Positions 1 through 10,422 of a stretch of DNA of 64,000 bases are shown here, piece by piece; the first letter of the stretch is position 1, and each line of letters begins with the position of its first letter. The notes beneath the pieces are model-generated. The model was given only the letters and a program-made list of their open reading frames with translations. It was not told the DNA's origin and ran no database searches. The position numbers and the translations under genes are program-made. The stretch is from NCBI GenBank assembly GCA_020912385.1, contig CP087206.1, forward strand, positions 124,001 through 188,000, given 5' to 3'. This DNA is from Neofusicoccum parvum (lineage: Eukaryota > Ascomycota > Dothideomycetes > Botryosphaeriales > Botryosphaeriaceae).

Positions 1-571
1 GCAATTTGGCCAGACTGGCTGATGCTGCCGGAGATTCCCATGCTATCTCCTCACATATGCATGGTGGGCACATCGATATCTTGGCTCTGCACGACACAAT
101 GTCACGGCCACAAGAATTGCGGATAATCGGATCTGACATGTCTACACACCCTGACGGAAAAAGTCTTCCAGCAATCAAACCAAGTCCTGGGGTGAGCCCG
201 GCGGGAGAGGTCAGCCAACAATCGACTGATGTTCCTGGTTGGCATTGGCTATTGCATTTCACCCTCTCGTCACAGGCAAGACATGCTAGCTGTTACGTTG
301 CTCTGATGATATAGATGCTGAGGGTAATTTTATCATCACCTTGTTCATGTTGTTCCTCCCTCCTTTTCTCGTTAAATATTTCAGCAGGAAAGGCAATGGT
401 CTTACTGTCCAGTCATGGTTTTCTCGTTCCAACTCAGAACCAGCATCTCAGACGTAAAGATCACGGGAGTCACAAAATCCATCATAGAACATCTCACTCG
501 CACGTATATACATTCCTCACTCCCACATTTTTACACAAAGCCCTCAAAAGAGCGTATCCAACCGCCCACTC
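1..571. other. Intergenic, nothing recognised
   Basis: This is the downstream flank of the minus-strand hydrolase that ends at 572. The open frames here are short, overlap on both strands and show no family resemblance or signal peptide. I see no gene, repeat or structured element. Confidence 0.5.
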
Positions 572-2092
572 CTACGACCCAACCGCAAACTCAAACGCAT
601 ACGCCGTCGTCGCGTCCGTCTGGTAGATGGGGAACGTCACGCTGTTCCCGCTGTACGTATGCGCGACCGTGCCCAGATCCTTCGGGCCGTCCACCTCGCC
701 GTAGTGGCCGTTATCCGGGAAGCCCCAGGTGTGGATATTCAGGGTGCCGCTCTGGGGCAGACCGACGCTGCTCAAGTTCTCGATCTGCAGCTGCCAGGTG
801 CCGGTCGTGATGCGCACGCCGACGAGGGTGCGGACGATGCCGTCGGCGCCGACGGTGGTGTAGGCGTCGAGCTTTGCGTCGCCGGAGGGGGTGCTGCCGC
901 GGCGGGTGCCGGTCATGTTGGCGTTGTAGTAGCGGTAGACCTGCCACTCGCCGTTGGGCCAGTAGCCGGCGGCGAGGGGGTTGTAGGCGGAGGTGCCGGC
1001 GTTGGGCTTGCCCAGCAGGCTGGCCATGTAGTCGTGCAGCGCGCCGCCGTTGCTGCCGCCGCTCAGCCAGTTGCCGCGCAGCCCGTGCGCGTCCACCCGC
1101 TCCAGCTGCGCGATGAACCACGCCGCCCCCGCCGGCACCTCCTCGTTGAACACCGCGTACTCGTTGATGTTGAGCGGCTTGCGCGGCAGCTTGTATTGGT
1201 TGAGCAGGCGCTGGAGGTTGCCGTTGGTCTCGAGCATGTTGCCGCTGGAGTACTCCATGTGCCAGGACCACTGGTCGGGCACGCTGCCGTTGGTCGCGAC
1301 GAAGGACAGGAAGGCGGACCACCATGTGGGGTTGGTGGTAGGCGAGTTGGAGCTGGACGGGCCGCTGATGAGGACGTTGGGGAGCGCGGACCTGTGTCGA
1401 AACTGTGAGACCAACGGTAATTGAGCTTGAACAAGGCGGCTTACCTAATCTTGTAGTAGGTCCTTCCCCACACCTGCAGGTACTGGTCCTGGTTGCGGTT
1501 CCAGAACGCGCTGAGATCGGGCTCGTTCCAGATGTCGAACACGAGGGTTGAGGTCGTCATTCCATTGGCCTTGAGGTCAGAAATCAACCGGTCAAGGTAG
1601 GCGTCGTAGGACTTCCAATCACCATTGTCGCCGGGATACGGCGCAGATGAGTTCTGAGTCCCGTCGGCACCCCAAACATCGTGGGGGAGAAGGATGAAAG
1701 TTCCACCGTGCTTGCGCGTGGTCTTGTAGTTCGACAGCGCAGAGGCAAAACGGGCCTGCAAACAGACTCTATCAGTACCACTTCCAAGCACCATTGCAGC
1801 TTCCGCAACTAACCGGATACTCATTCCAGATCCATCCACGGCCCGGAGACGCAACCTGAGCACCACCAGCGCGGGCGTAGTTGAAGCCGATGTCAGTGTA
1901 GAAGTGGTCCGGAATCTGATTGGCTGTGTCCGGGATACCGTAGAGGATTCCGGAGGCGTAGTGGCTTGGGTTGCCGGTGTTGTTGGCAAGGTTGACGACG
2001 GCAGTATCCGTAGCCCTCTTGTCAAGCTCCAGGTCGGTGATTGGCTTGGCCAGGCAAAGGCCTGCCAGGGCGACAACAAGCGCAGCGTGCAT
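572..2092 (-). CDS. Secreted clan GH-A glycoside hydrolase, GH39-like
   Basis: Three exons, complement join(572..1391, 1445..1755, 1814..2092), give 469 aa. Both introns have GTWAG donors and CAG acceptors, and the first contains a TACTGAT branch site. Residues 1-15 are a signal peptide, and a Lys-Arg pair near residue 25 could be a Kex2 site, so the enzyme is probably exported. The middle holds FDIWNEPDL, whose NEP glutamate is the usual acid/base of clan GH-A barrels; later NINEYAVF offers the nucleophile glutamate. The C-terminal third looks like a beta-sandwich, as in GH39 xylosidase-type enzymes. The substrate is not shown by the sequence; beta-xylosides or arabinosides are plausible given the neighbouring arabinan genes. 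Another clan GH-A family is possible, since the GH39 assignment is from memory. Confidence 0.8.
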
Positions 2093-3026
2093 GGTACTGG
2101 GCGTTGTTGGCTGAAGGTAGCGCCGGATGAAGACCAGTGGTTATGGGACAGGCAGGATTGGGCTGGACTTAAGTACGAAATGGAGACGCGAGCATGCGTA
2201 GAGCGAGCGCGGTCCCGGATCTTGCGCGATGAGCCCACCGGACTGGGATCTGGCTATTGTCTGTCAAACAATCTGGGAAACCTGTTGAATTTACGGTAGA
2301 AACATATCCACAGATGTGGTACGAGGGATCCATAAAGCGGACGATCGTCCCGGCTCACGAGTCATATTGTGTCAAGTATTTTAGGAGACCTGGCAACAGG
2401 GAGCATTCATGCGAGCTGTGCAGTGTTCCACGCAGTTTTCCACGGCGCAAGCAGCCTCGTACCTGAGCGATTGCAGCGGACATCCCAAGCGCGTCAGGAG
2501 CTTGCAGAGTTCCTGGATTCCCCGCAATCTCCGCATTCGACGGGCCGATCACGCGTCGACGTGATCCGTGCCTTAGCGGACTTGTTACTATATTTGGCCA
2601 CTCAGCCCACCGGACATTTCTCCCAGCCCACCGCTCTTTTTCGCTTGCCCAAGCAATACGGGAAGCAAGCTTCAAGGACCGGCTACTCCCGGCAGCTGAC
2701 CACGGGAAATTCCTTAATGCGGAAGTCCAAATATCAAAATCAGCTTCCGCCGGCCCTTGGAGCGTGAATTCACCTGTGCAGTCCACCTCATCAAGCCACA
2801 ACGGGGCCGATGACGTGCAACACCTTTTCTCCGGTGGTGTAGCACCGGACTCGAAGCTCGCGAATTCCGAGATCGGTCGGGACTTGTACTCGGAGTTGCA
2901 CTGACCGGAGCATTCATCCACACGGCTTGAGCAGGAGCCTGCCCTCCTTGTCTCTCCGCACGAATGTCCCAACGACCTGCGTACGCTTCCTTCTCACATT
3001 GTACCAGTATACTACATGGGCGAAAT
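2093..3026. other. Intergenic, promoter of the GH39-like gene
   Basis: This lies between the start of the hydrolase (2092) and the stop of the glycosyltransferase (3027), so its left part is the hydrolase promoter. An open frame of 205 codons crosses 2355-2972 on the minus strand, but it is Ser/Arg-rich, has no recognisable domain and no splice partner. I did not call it a gene. Confidence 0.4.
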
Positions 3027-4291
3027 CTACGGAGTCTCCTCAGGATCGCGGGCTTTGGGCTTCGAGGCTTTTGTGTCGGTCTTCGGTTTGGACATTTTGG
3101 GGGGTGGCGGCCATTGCGGCGCTGGGACGCTCAGCAGCTTGCAGACATCCTGTGAGACTGTTAGCAGAGGCAGCGACGGGTAGCGGATCCAATGGTAGGA
3201 CATGCCTTTCTTCTCGCACGGAAGTCCTCGTACAGGGCTTTCCACAGGTCTCTGTCCTGGCATCCGCTTTCGGCAGCGGTGCCGGGGCGGATCTTGCACT
3301 TGGGAAGCATCTCGGCGAGCAGCTTGTGGGGCCACATGATCCACGGCTTGGGCAGGGGCCAGTCGGAGAAGTGCACGAGGCGGGCGTCGTCGTAGATCTT
3401 CTCCGTGTCCCAGTACTCGTCCTCGCTGCCCAGGTACATGGTGTGGTCGGGGCGGCGGAACTCGCCGGTCAGGAGGGCGAACTGGCGGTGGGGGAGCACC
3501 ATGGCCGAGTCCTGGTAGCGGTCGTTGAGCAGCTCCATGTCGAACTTGCGCAGGCTGCCCTCGGAGGTGTAGGCGGCGTGCATCAGGGCCTCGTACTCGG
3601 CGGCGGCCGGCCTGAGCAGCACCAGCAGCGAGGTGAGCTTGCGGGTGTGCGGCAGCTCCCAGTAGGCGCGCGGCATGGCGACGGGGGCGTCGGGCAGGAA
3701 GAAGAGGTCGTCGAGCGACTGGTGCACGGCGACGTCCGAGTCGATGTGCAGCACGCGGTCGTACTGGGTCAGGTTCCAGGCCAGGAACTTGTTGATGCTG
3801 AAGTCCCAGGTCTCGCCGTCGGCGTCGTCCGGGTGCTGCTCGGCGCGCACGCTCTGCATGTTCATGGGCACGAGCGTGACGCCGAGGGTGTCGCGGGCCA
3901 GCACCAGCAGCTGGCTGTCGCGGTCGGTGGTGGACTCGACGGTGGTGTCCCACTCCATGGGGTAGAACAGCACGCGGTCGGCGCGGCTGCCGAGGCGGTG
4001 CAGCTGGTCGAACAGCATGACCGAGTTGCAGAGGTAGGCGCCATTGGTGGCGTACTGCGAGTAGGCGAAGCGCGACCAGTCGACGGCGGCGTCGTCGAGC
4101 CCGTTGGGCAGGCGGCGAGCCGGCCGGGGCTCAGCATCGTGGTTGTACCAGAGCAGCAGCAGCAGTGCGACGGCGACGAGGGTCAGGCAGCGCGAGCGGC
4201 GCCAGGAGCGCGCGCGCGGGGCCCATTGCTGGATGTTGGAGGGCGACACATGGATGGGCCTGGGCGACTTGGGGTAGGTGCCGTTGCCCAT
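3027..4291 (-). CDS. GNT1-like type II glycosyltransferase (GT8)
   Basis: Two exons, complement join(3027..3149, 3206..4291), give 402 aa. The intron (3205..3150) starts with GC instead of GT, in the context AAAG|GCATGT. It has a CTAAC branch site and CTCACAG acceptor, and only this junction restores the frame into the terminal DVCKLL segment. One membrane anchor (CLTLVAVALLLLLWY, about residues 35-50) after a short basic cytoplasmic tail predicts a type II Golgi protein. The luminal part carries the family start YATNGAYLCNS and the metal-binding HIDSD (DxD) motif of GT8 enzymes. It resembles yeast GNT1 (glucose N-acetyltransferase), which adds GlcNAc to mannan; donor and acceptor here are inferred. 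Upstream in-frame Met codons exist, but starting at 4291 places the anchor normally. Confidence 0.82.
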
Positions 4292-4597
4292 GCTGCAGCT
4301 CCTGTCGCACTGAGAGGAGCCTGAGCCTTGGGCGTGTGAGAGTCTCCCTGCCGCCACAGCGCCCAGCCGCGTTCCTGCAGCGGGAGAACGTCGGCGCATT
4401 TGCCGCTTCACCACTCGCTCACCACCCAGTCGCTCAGTCACTCCCGTCCGCTTCACTGCTCGATCTGCTTATCTCACGACGATTGAACACAAGACGTTTC
4501 ACAAGGCACGACACGCTCCTCACCAGGCGCACTAGGGATTTTCGAAATCACTCCATTTCTCTAACCACAGACTACACTTCCCCGCAACTCACCTCTC
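4292..4597. other. Intergenic, glycosyltransferase promoter
   Basis: This 306-bp gap separates the start of the GT8 gene from the stop of the sugar transporter, both on the minus strand. On the transcribed strand it is purine-rich near the transporter stop. I recognise no specific site in it. Confidence 0.4.
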
Positions 4598-6337
4598 TCA
4601 GACGCGGTCAATGTGCGCCGCCCTCTCGCCCGTCTCCACCGCGTTCTTCTCCGCGCTGAGCCTCGGATTGTGGTGCGACAAATCCGCCTTCTCGTCCATC
4701 TCCGTCTCTCCTGCCGACACCGCATCCACCTCGCCGAAGATCTTGTCCATGCGCTCGAGCGAGATGCCCTTCGTCTCGGGCAGGATGAGGATGACCGATA
4801 TCTGTTGCCTGTCAGCTCCTGTGCACCAGCCCGACCCTTTCCACAACTTACCAGCGCCGCCACGTTCAGGCTGAAGAGCAGCCAGTAGCTCTTCGGTCCG
4901 ACCTCGTCGTTGAACCGCGGCCACGGCTGCGTCAGCGCCAGCAGGCACACCGTTTGACCCAGCAGACTCAACCCAAACGCCTTGTCGCGCACGTGCTGCG
5001 GGAAGATCTCCGACGCGATGGCCGGCGCGATGGGGCCGTTGCTCCAGCAGTATGTCAGCCCGACGATGAAGAGCATCGCCACCTCGACCACCGCCGCGGC
5101 TTTGTTCTGGTTGTCCGGGAACGAGGTCGTCAGGCTGGACAGGATGAGCAGGGCCAGCGCCTGGATCGCGAAGCCCGCCATCAGCAGCGCCTTGCGCCCG
5201 AACCGGTCCACCGTGAAGGTGTTGACCAGCACGATGAACAGCTGCAGCACCGCCTGGATGCCGTTGATGGCCAGCGCCTGGCTGCCGTTGTCCCACCCCA
5301 GCGACTTGTAGATGAGCGTCGCGTACATGGTGACGGCCGCGATGCCGCCGACCTGCTGGAGCGCCGTGGCGTAGAAGCCGTACAGCAGACGCTTGCGCAG
5401 CGCCCGGTTCTTGAAGATGCCCATGTACCCCGGCTCGTACCTCTTGCGGAACTCGTACGACGCGACCATCTCGTGGAATTCGGCCTGCACGTTCTCGTCC
5501 GAGGGTGCTCCGGAGCGGATCTTGGCCAGGTTGCCGAGACACTTCTCCGGCGTGTCGGGGTACCTCTCCAGCAGCCAGCGAGGACTCTCAGGGTACCAGA
5601 ATGAGAGCACCACGAAGGCGAGGCCGATGGGGATCTGGATGAGGTTCGAGACTCTCCAGGCAATGTTGTAGGGGGAGGTGTGGAAGGACATGCCGTAGCC
5701 TGCCCAGAATGCGATGAGCGTGCCGAGTTGGTACCCAAACTGAGACACGGTTCCAACAAAGCTGCCGCGGAGCTTCGCCGGCGAGCATTCGGCCACGTAG
5801 AGATTCGTAGCGATATAGACGCAACCGAACCCAAGGCCACTGCCGAGCGTCAGTTCAATTCTTGCGCCCGAGGATGAATGGCTTACGTGATAAGACGGCC
5901 TAGGATCAGGACTCCATATGTGTTGGGGACAACCTGGACAACGCTGCTTGCAGTCAGTGACTGTCACAGATGGTTAAAAACTATCAAGCTTACACTCCAA
6001 TGCACATCAACAAGATGGAAATTCGGAGTGCCCAAAGACGCCCGACAAGATTGGCAAGGGTTCCACCAACAAACACCTGTGCCAGACCTGTTTCCATTGT
6101 CAGCAACACAACTACCGAAAGATTCCATCACTTACCCGTTGTCGCCCATGGTATGGTAGCGATGACACCCTGTTTATTTGCATCCACCTCGTAGTAGTCG
6201 GTGAATTGCTTGTCTGCCAGGATGACAGTCATGATTCCGGCATCGTAGCCGTTGAAGCAGGTCGCGAAGACCATGCCGTACAGCAGGAGTGCGGCATAGC
6301 GGTCCCCGGGAGGGAGGAACCTGTCCACGATCCCCAT
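4598..6337 (-). CDS. MFS sugar:proton symporter (sugar porter family)
   Basis: Five exons, complement join(4598..4801, 4852..5839, 5887..5943, 5994..6087, 6136..6337), give 514 aa, the normal length for a fungal hexose/pentose porter. All four introns are 47-50 bp with GT-AG ends. Family signatures are in order: NGYDAGIMT in TM1, LAQVFVGGTLANLVGR in the TM2-3 region, GLGFGCVYIATNLYVAECSPAKLRG after TM4, PESPRWL before the central loop, DRFGRK in the TM8-9 loop and PETKG after TM12. The protein should sit in the plasma membrane with 12 helices. It starts 589 bp from, and points away from, the GH127 arabinofuranosidase, so arabinose or arabino-oligosaccharide is the likeliest substrate. That is an inference from position; the sequence does not show specificity. 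Confidence 0.9.
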
Positions 6338-6926
6338 TTCTGCAATGGGTGGTCCTGAGAGAGAAGTCCTTGACGGGAGTGATCAGGAGAGGCTCAAACG
6401 AGCAGGAGCTTTTCTGGTTGAAGTCGTGCAGGCAGATGATCGTCCCCGCAGTATTTATGAAAGCTTGACCGCCCACACCATCACCGCAGAGGCTGCAGGT
6501 AAGACTCTGGCCAGTGGCATGGAGGCGTTGTTTGGTCGCTGTCCCGCGTGTCCCCAGCCAGGACGCTTGGACGAAGGGGAGCGCCACGCGGATCCAGGCC
6601 AGCCCACCGGAGTTTTCGTCTCCCAGTTGTGGAGTGACCGCCTCCGAACGCGGGGTATTTCGGCGGTGGGCTGCCTCTTCTACCCGGCGACCGTGCCCTA
6701 GTGCCATCAACACTTGCCGAACCGTGTAGTCGCCCACCTGCGCAATGAGCTCGACGTTCGCTCAATGCAGACTGGCGTGGTCGATGACCGGGCAAGTTGT
6801 CCGATGGTGGGCTAATGGCCTGTTATCAGAGCGGCATATGTAAGCCAAGGCAGCTTATTTCATGGGCTGCAGACAGTTTGCACATCTCGACACTCACCAT
6901 CTGTCTCACTGAAGTTTGTTGACATC
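6338..6926. promoter_or_regulatory. Bidirectional promoter, transporter and GH127
   Basis: These 589 bp lie between the divergent starts of the sugar porter and the beta-L-arabinofuranosidase. On the minus strand a TATA-like CATAAATAC sits at 6451-6459, about 115 bp before the transporter ATG. GGCTAA, the core bound by XlnR-type activators of hemicellulose genes, occurs at 6810-6815, and a GCGGGG matching the CreA SYGGRG core lies near 6652. Single hexamers arise often by chance, so these sites are suggestions. The shared promoter itself follows from the gene layout. Confidence 0.6.
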
Positions 6927-9161
6927 ATGGCAGACAGGAAACCAATCCTTGACAACCCGCAGGCCACGTTCGTCAACACCAAGTTCGACCCCAACTCGTT
7001 CTGCGGGCGAAAAAGAGAAGTCGTCTTCCAAAACACCCTGCTCTACCAACTCAAAGTCCTCAAGGACACCGGCCGCTATGACGCCTTCAAGCTAAAATGG
7101 CATCCATCGTACTCGGACGAGCCCGACGTCCCCCCAATCCCCAACCACCTATTCTGGGACTCAGACGTAGCCAAATGGATCGAAGGCGCCTGCTACTTCC
7201 TGCAGTCGCGGCAGCACGCCGAAATCGAAGCCGCAGTGCATGAGCTGGTCGCCATGATCCAATCCGCCCAGCAACCCGACGGCTACCTCAACATCCACTT
7301 CACCGTCGTCGAGCCGACCAAGCGCTTCACCAACCTCCGCGACCTCCACGAGCTGTGCGGTCCCCCACCCTCCCCTCCCAAACAACAACCAGCTAACCCG
7401 CCGCAGCTACAACGCCGGCCACCTGATCGAAGCCGCCCTCGCGCACGAGCAGCTCTTCCACACCGGCGCGCTGCTCCGCCCGCTCGAGCGCTACGTCGAC
7501 CTGCTGCACGCCGTGCTCGGCCCGGCGCCGCCCCAGCTGCGCGGCTACCCCGGCCACCCGGAGATCGAGCTCGCGCTGCTGCGCCTGCACAAGGCGACGG
7601 GGAGCCCCAAGGCCCTGGCGCTGGCGCGGTTCTTCCTGGACGAGCGGGGGCGCCCAGATGGCGTCGACGGTAGGCATTTTTACGATGGTGAGAGCGAGGC
7701 CCGCGGCGAGCGGTTTAATGAGCGGCCGCATTACTATCCGCAGAGAAGGAGCTATTGGTATCAGCAGGCGCATGCGCCGATTGTGGAGCAGATCGCGGTG
7801 GAGGGGCATGCGGTGCGCGCGATGTATCTGCTGACGGCGGCGGCGGATTTGGTGGGGGTGGAGGGGGTGGGGGAGAGGGCGGAGATGCGGGAGGCGGTGG
7901 GGAGGTTGTGGCGGAATATGGTGGAGAGGAAGATGTATCTGACGGGTGGGATCGGGGCGGTGAAGCAGTGGGAGGGGTTTGGGATTGATTGGTTCTTGCC
8001 GCAGGGAACGGATGAGGGTGGGTGTTATGCGGAGACGTGTGCGTCGATTGGGGTCATGATGTTGGCGGAGAGGATGTTGCAGGTGAGTGGGATGGCTTGG
8101 GAGTGGGTGTAGGTGAGCGTAGTTGGCTGACGGCTTTGCAGATTAAGGCGGATGGGGAGGTGGCGGATGTGATGGAGCTGAACTTCTACAACGCTGTGTT
8201 GACGGGTATGTCGTGCGATGGCAAGGCGTTCACGTATGTGAATCAGCTGGCGTCCAGCGCGACGGACCTGTCGAGGCGATCCGAATGGTTTACGTGTGCC
8301 TGCTGCCCACCGAATGTGGCGAGGTTGCTGGGGTATTTGGGTGGATACCTCTGGACGAGTAGTGTTGACGAAAGCCAGAAGGTGTCGGTGAACGTCCACA
8401 TGTACGGCTCGGCAACGTTGACGGTACCGGTTGGAGACTCGGCTGTGACCGTGAAGCAAGAGTCAGAGTGGCCGTACGATGGTAAAATCGGCTTTGAAGT
8501 GAAGGCACCGGAAGGGATTGAGGTGGACGTCAAGCTTCGAATTCCCAGTTGGGCTTCTGAGTGGCAGGTGCGTTGAAGAGTCCCATTATGTTCCGCGGGA
8601 AATAACTGACCACGGCGATAGGTGTCCCCTGATCTCCCAGCTGATCTGGTGAGCGATGGATATTTGCTTCTCTCTGCGGAGTGGATCAGTACACACCGCA
8701 GCTTTGAGTTGAATATCCCACTAAAGCCCCGCATCATCCGTCCTCATCCATACACCAATCAGGACATCGTTGCGTTGGCGCGAGGGCCCATCGTGTACTG
8801 CGTTGAAGACGTCGACAACCCGTGGGATGATGACCATTTCAAGGTGAGGAAACTGCTGTTCTATAACTCTGATGAGCCCTGGTCTAATCTCCCTGTCAAG
8901 TCCCTCATCTTCGACCCGGCCAGCAAGATCACAGAGACACTCGAGACAGACCCGACGACAAACGAGAAGTACGTCTCGCTTACGGCACACGACGGAGTTT
9001 CCTTCCTCAAGACGCCGGACCACCTAGCTATGCCGGAAGCGTCCAGCACGGCTGAAGCTGGACAGCCGGGGAAAACGCTAAAGTTCGTGCCGTACTACTT
9101 CCGGGCCAACCGGGGCGGCAAGGGCCACATGCGAGTCGGGCTGCGCCGCAAGAGCAGTTGA
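6927..9161 (+). CDS. GH127 beta-L-arabinofuranosidase
   Basis: Four exons, join(6927..7354, 7407..8082, 8142..8567, 8622..9161), give 689 aa, the normal size for the family formerly called DUF1680. The first donor is GTGCGG after the second base of a codon; this gives HELYNAGHLIEAA, the family's conserved helix, so this choice is firm. The active-site region is intact: a Glu in GTDEGGCYAETC, and the cysteines of that segment plus FTCACCPPN, which in characterised GH127 enzymes bind zinc and supply the nucleophilic cysteine. The enzyme releases terminal beta-L-arabinofuranose from arabino-oligosaccharides or arabinosylated proteins. No signal peptide is present, so it probably acts in the cytosol on imported sugars, which fits the divergent transporter. 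Its end is 150 bp from the end of QCR8. Confidence 0.9.
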
Positions 9162-9311
9162 GTGACTCGCTCGTACTACGCCTCGGATTCAGTCCCGGTC
9201 TCCGCCGTGGCCATCCTGCCCTCTTTTGAGTTCAGCCACTCGTTGCTGCGAGGAATGCAGATTAGCAAGACCATGTACAAGATAGACGTCGAATGGCATA
9301 GAAGCATCATA

Positions 9312-9752
9312 CTACTCGTTCGCCCAGGTCATGGCGTAGTAGCCGGCAATAAGCGGCGGGGCCCAGTAGAGCAGCTGGGCTTTCGAACGGCGCCATGTGT
9401 TGAAGACGGCAGCGTGCAGCGTGCCGGCCATGGCGCGTTGGCGGTTGTGCGACAGGCGGTAGGTGGTGATGCCCTTCTCGGCGGTTCCCCAGACGGGGTC
9501 GCCCCATGCTGTGAGCTTGGGATATCTGTGCGGAGAGCGTCAGCACGGCGGCGGATTGGAGTTGACAGTGGATTGTCAGCCTCACTCTTTGGCGATGCGG
9601 TTCTCCAAACTATACCAATGCGGACCTCCCCAATGCGGGTCCTTGACGTAGCTGGGATGGCGTCAGCGAGGTGGGAGCACGAGAAGCTGCGTGTATACGC
9701 ACACATTGTTGAGACGCCTGGCGTTGGTGCCACCGTGACCACCGCCACCCAT
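9312..9752 (-). CDS. qcr8: Cytochrome bc1 complex subunit 8 (QCR8/UcrQ)
   Basis: Three exons, complement join(9312..9525, 9586..9651, 9703..9752), give 109 aa. The coding exons are tiny, which hides the gene from ORF searches. The product begins MGGGGHGG, a glycine/histidine-rich start I associate with fungal QCR8. It then has GITTYRLSHNRQRAMAGT and a single membrane helix ending APPLIAGYYAMTWANE. This is the small ubiquinone-binding subunit of respiratory complex III in the mitochondrial inner membrane. All junctions are phase 2 with GTGCGT or GTGAGG donors and CAG acceptors. It is a housekeeping gene set among sugar-use genes and is convergent with GH127. Confidence 0.87.
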
Positions 9753-10422
9753 GATTGCTATGTGATTGGTCGGGAAGTGAAGATATTCGAGCGCGGAAAA
9801 AGAGACTGGAAAGCCCAGCAGGAGCAGCTGCGCAGGCTGACGGGCGAATTTAAGCAGACCGGAGAGTTGGCCAAGCCCCTGGCGGATTCCATCGTGGAAC
9901 CCTTCACGAGCGCAAACGCAAGTGGCATTGGCGAGGCTGGTGGCACCCTTGACTGGAGGGTTTGGTGTTGCGTCCGGTCCAGGTCGGATCACTTCGGCAG
10001 ACGGCGGCCAGGCGATCGCCGGGTGGGTCGTGGGGGCTGCCCGCCGCGAGACCGTCAGCAAGCACTGGCTGCAGTGCTACTCGATCGGGCATGGTTTACG
10101 GCGTGAGGCAGGCTCGGGCTGCTTTGGCGCATCGCTGCACCCCTGACATGCGACAATGCTCTGGTTATGGTGCGTGGGCGCCAATGGCCGCGTTTGTTCG
10201 TCAGCCAGATGGAGCAGTGCAACTTGAGTCAGCCTCAATCAGCACGACGCGGCGGAGGGCAGTGGCCGCCTGCGGGCGGGGCACTGCTTGTGTGCTGCGG
10301 CAACGTCATACAGCGGCGCGCGCAGGGCTCGGCTCGGCTCGGAACAGCGCGCAGCCTCAGGTCTGCCACCGTCACCACCCGCCGCACCCACGCGCACCTG
10401 CCCACCCCCAACCGCTGCCCGC
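9753..10422. other. Divergent promoter region, qcr8 and zinc-cluster factor
   Basis: This 670-bp interval lies between the divergently transcribed QCR8 and the Zn2Cys6 gene. The right half (about 10240-10420) is very C-rich on the plus strand and probably forms the 5' leader of the regulator. No TATA box or known site stands out. Confidence 0.45.

Noticed and set aside
2355..2972. 205-codon minus-strand frame between GH39-like and GT8 genes
   Set aside because: No motif, signal peptide or splice partner, and a composition unlike the neighbouring genes. It lies where a promoter is expected.
6481..6795. Frames of 104-187 codons in the transporter/GH127 promoter
   Set aside because: They overlap the promoter and the first transporter exon in other frames, and show no domain.
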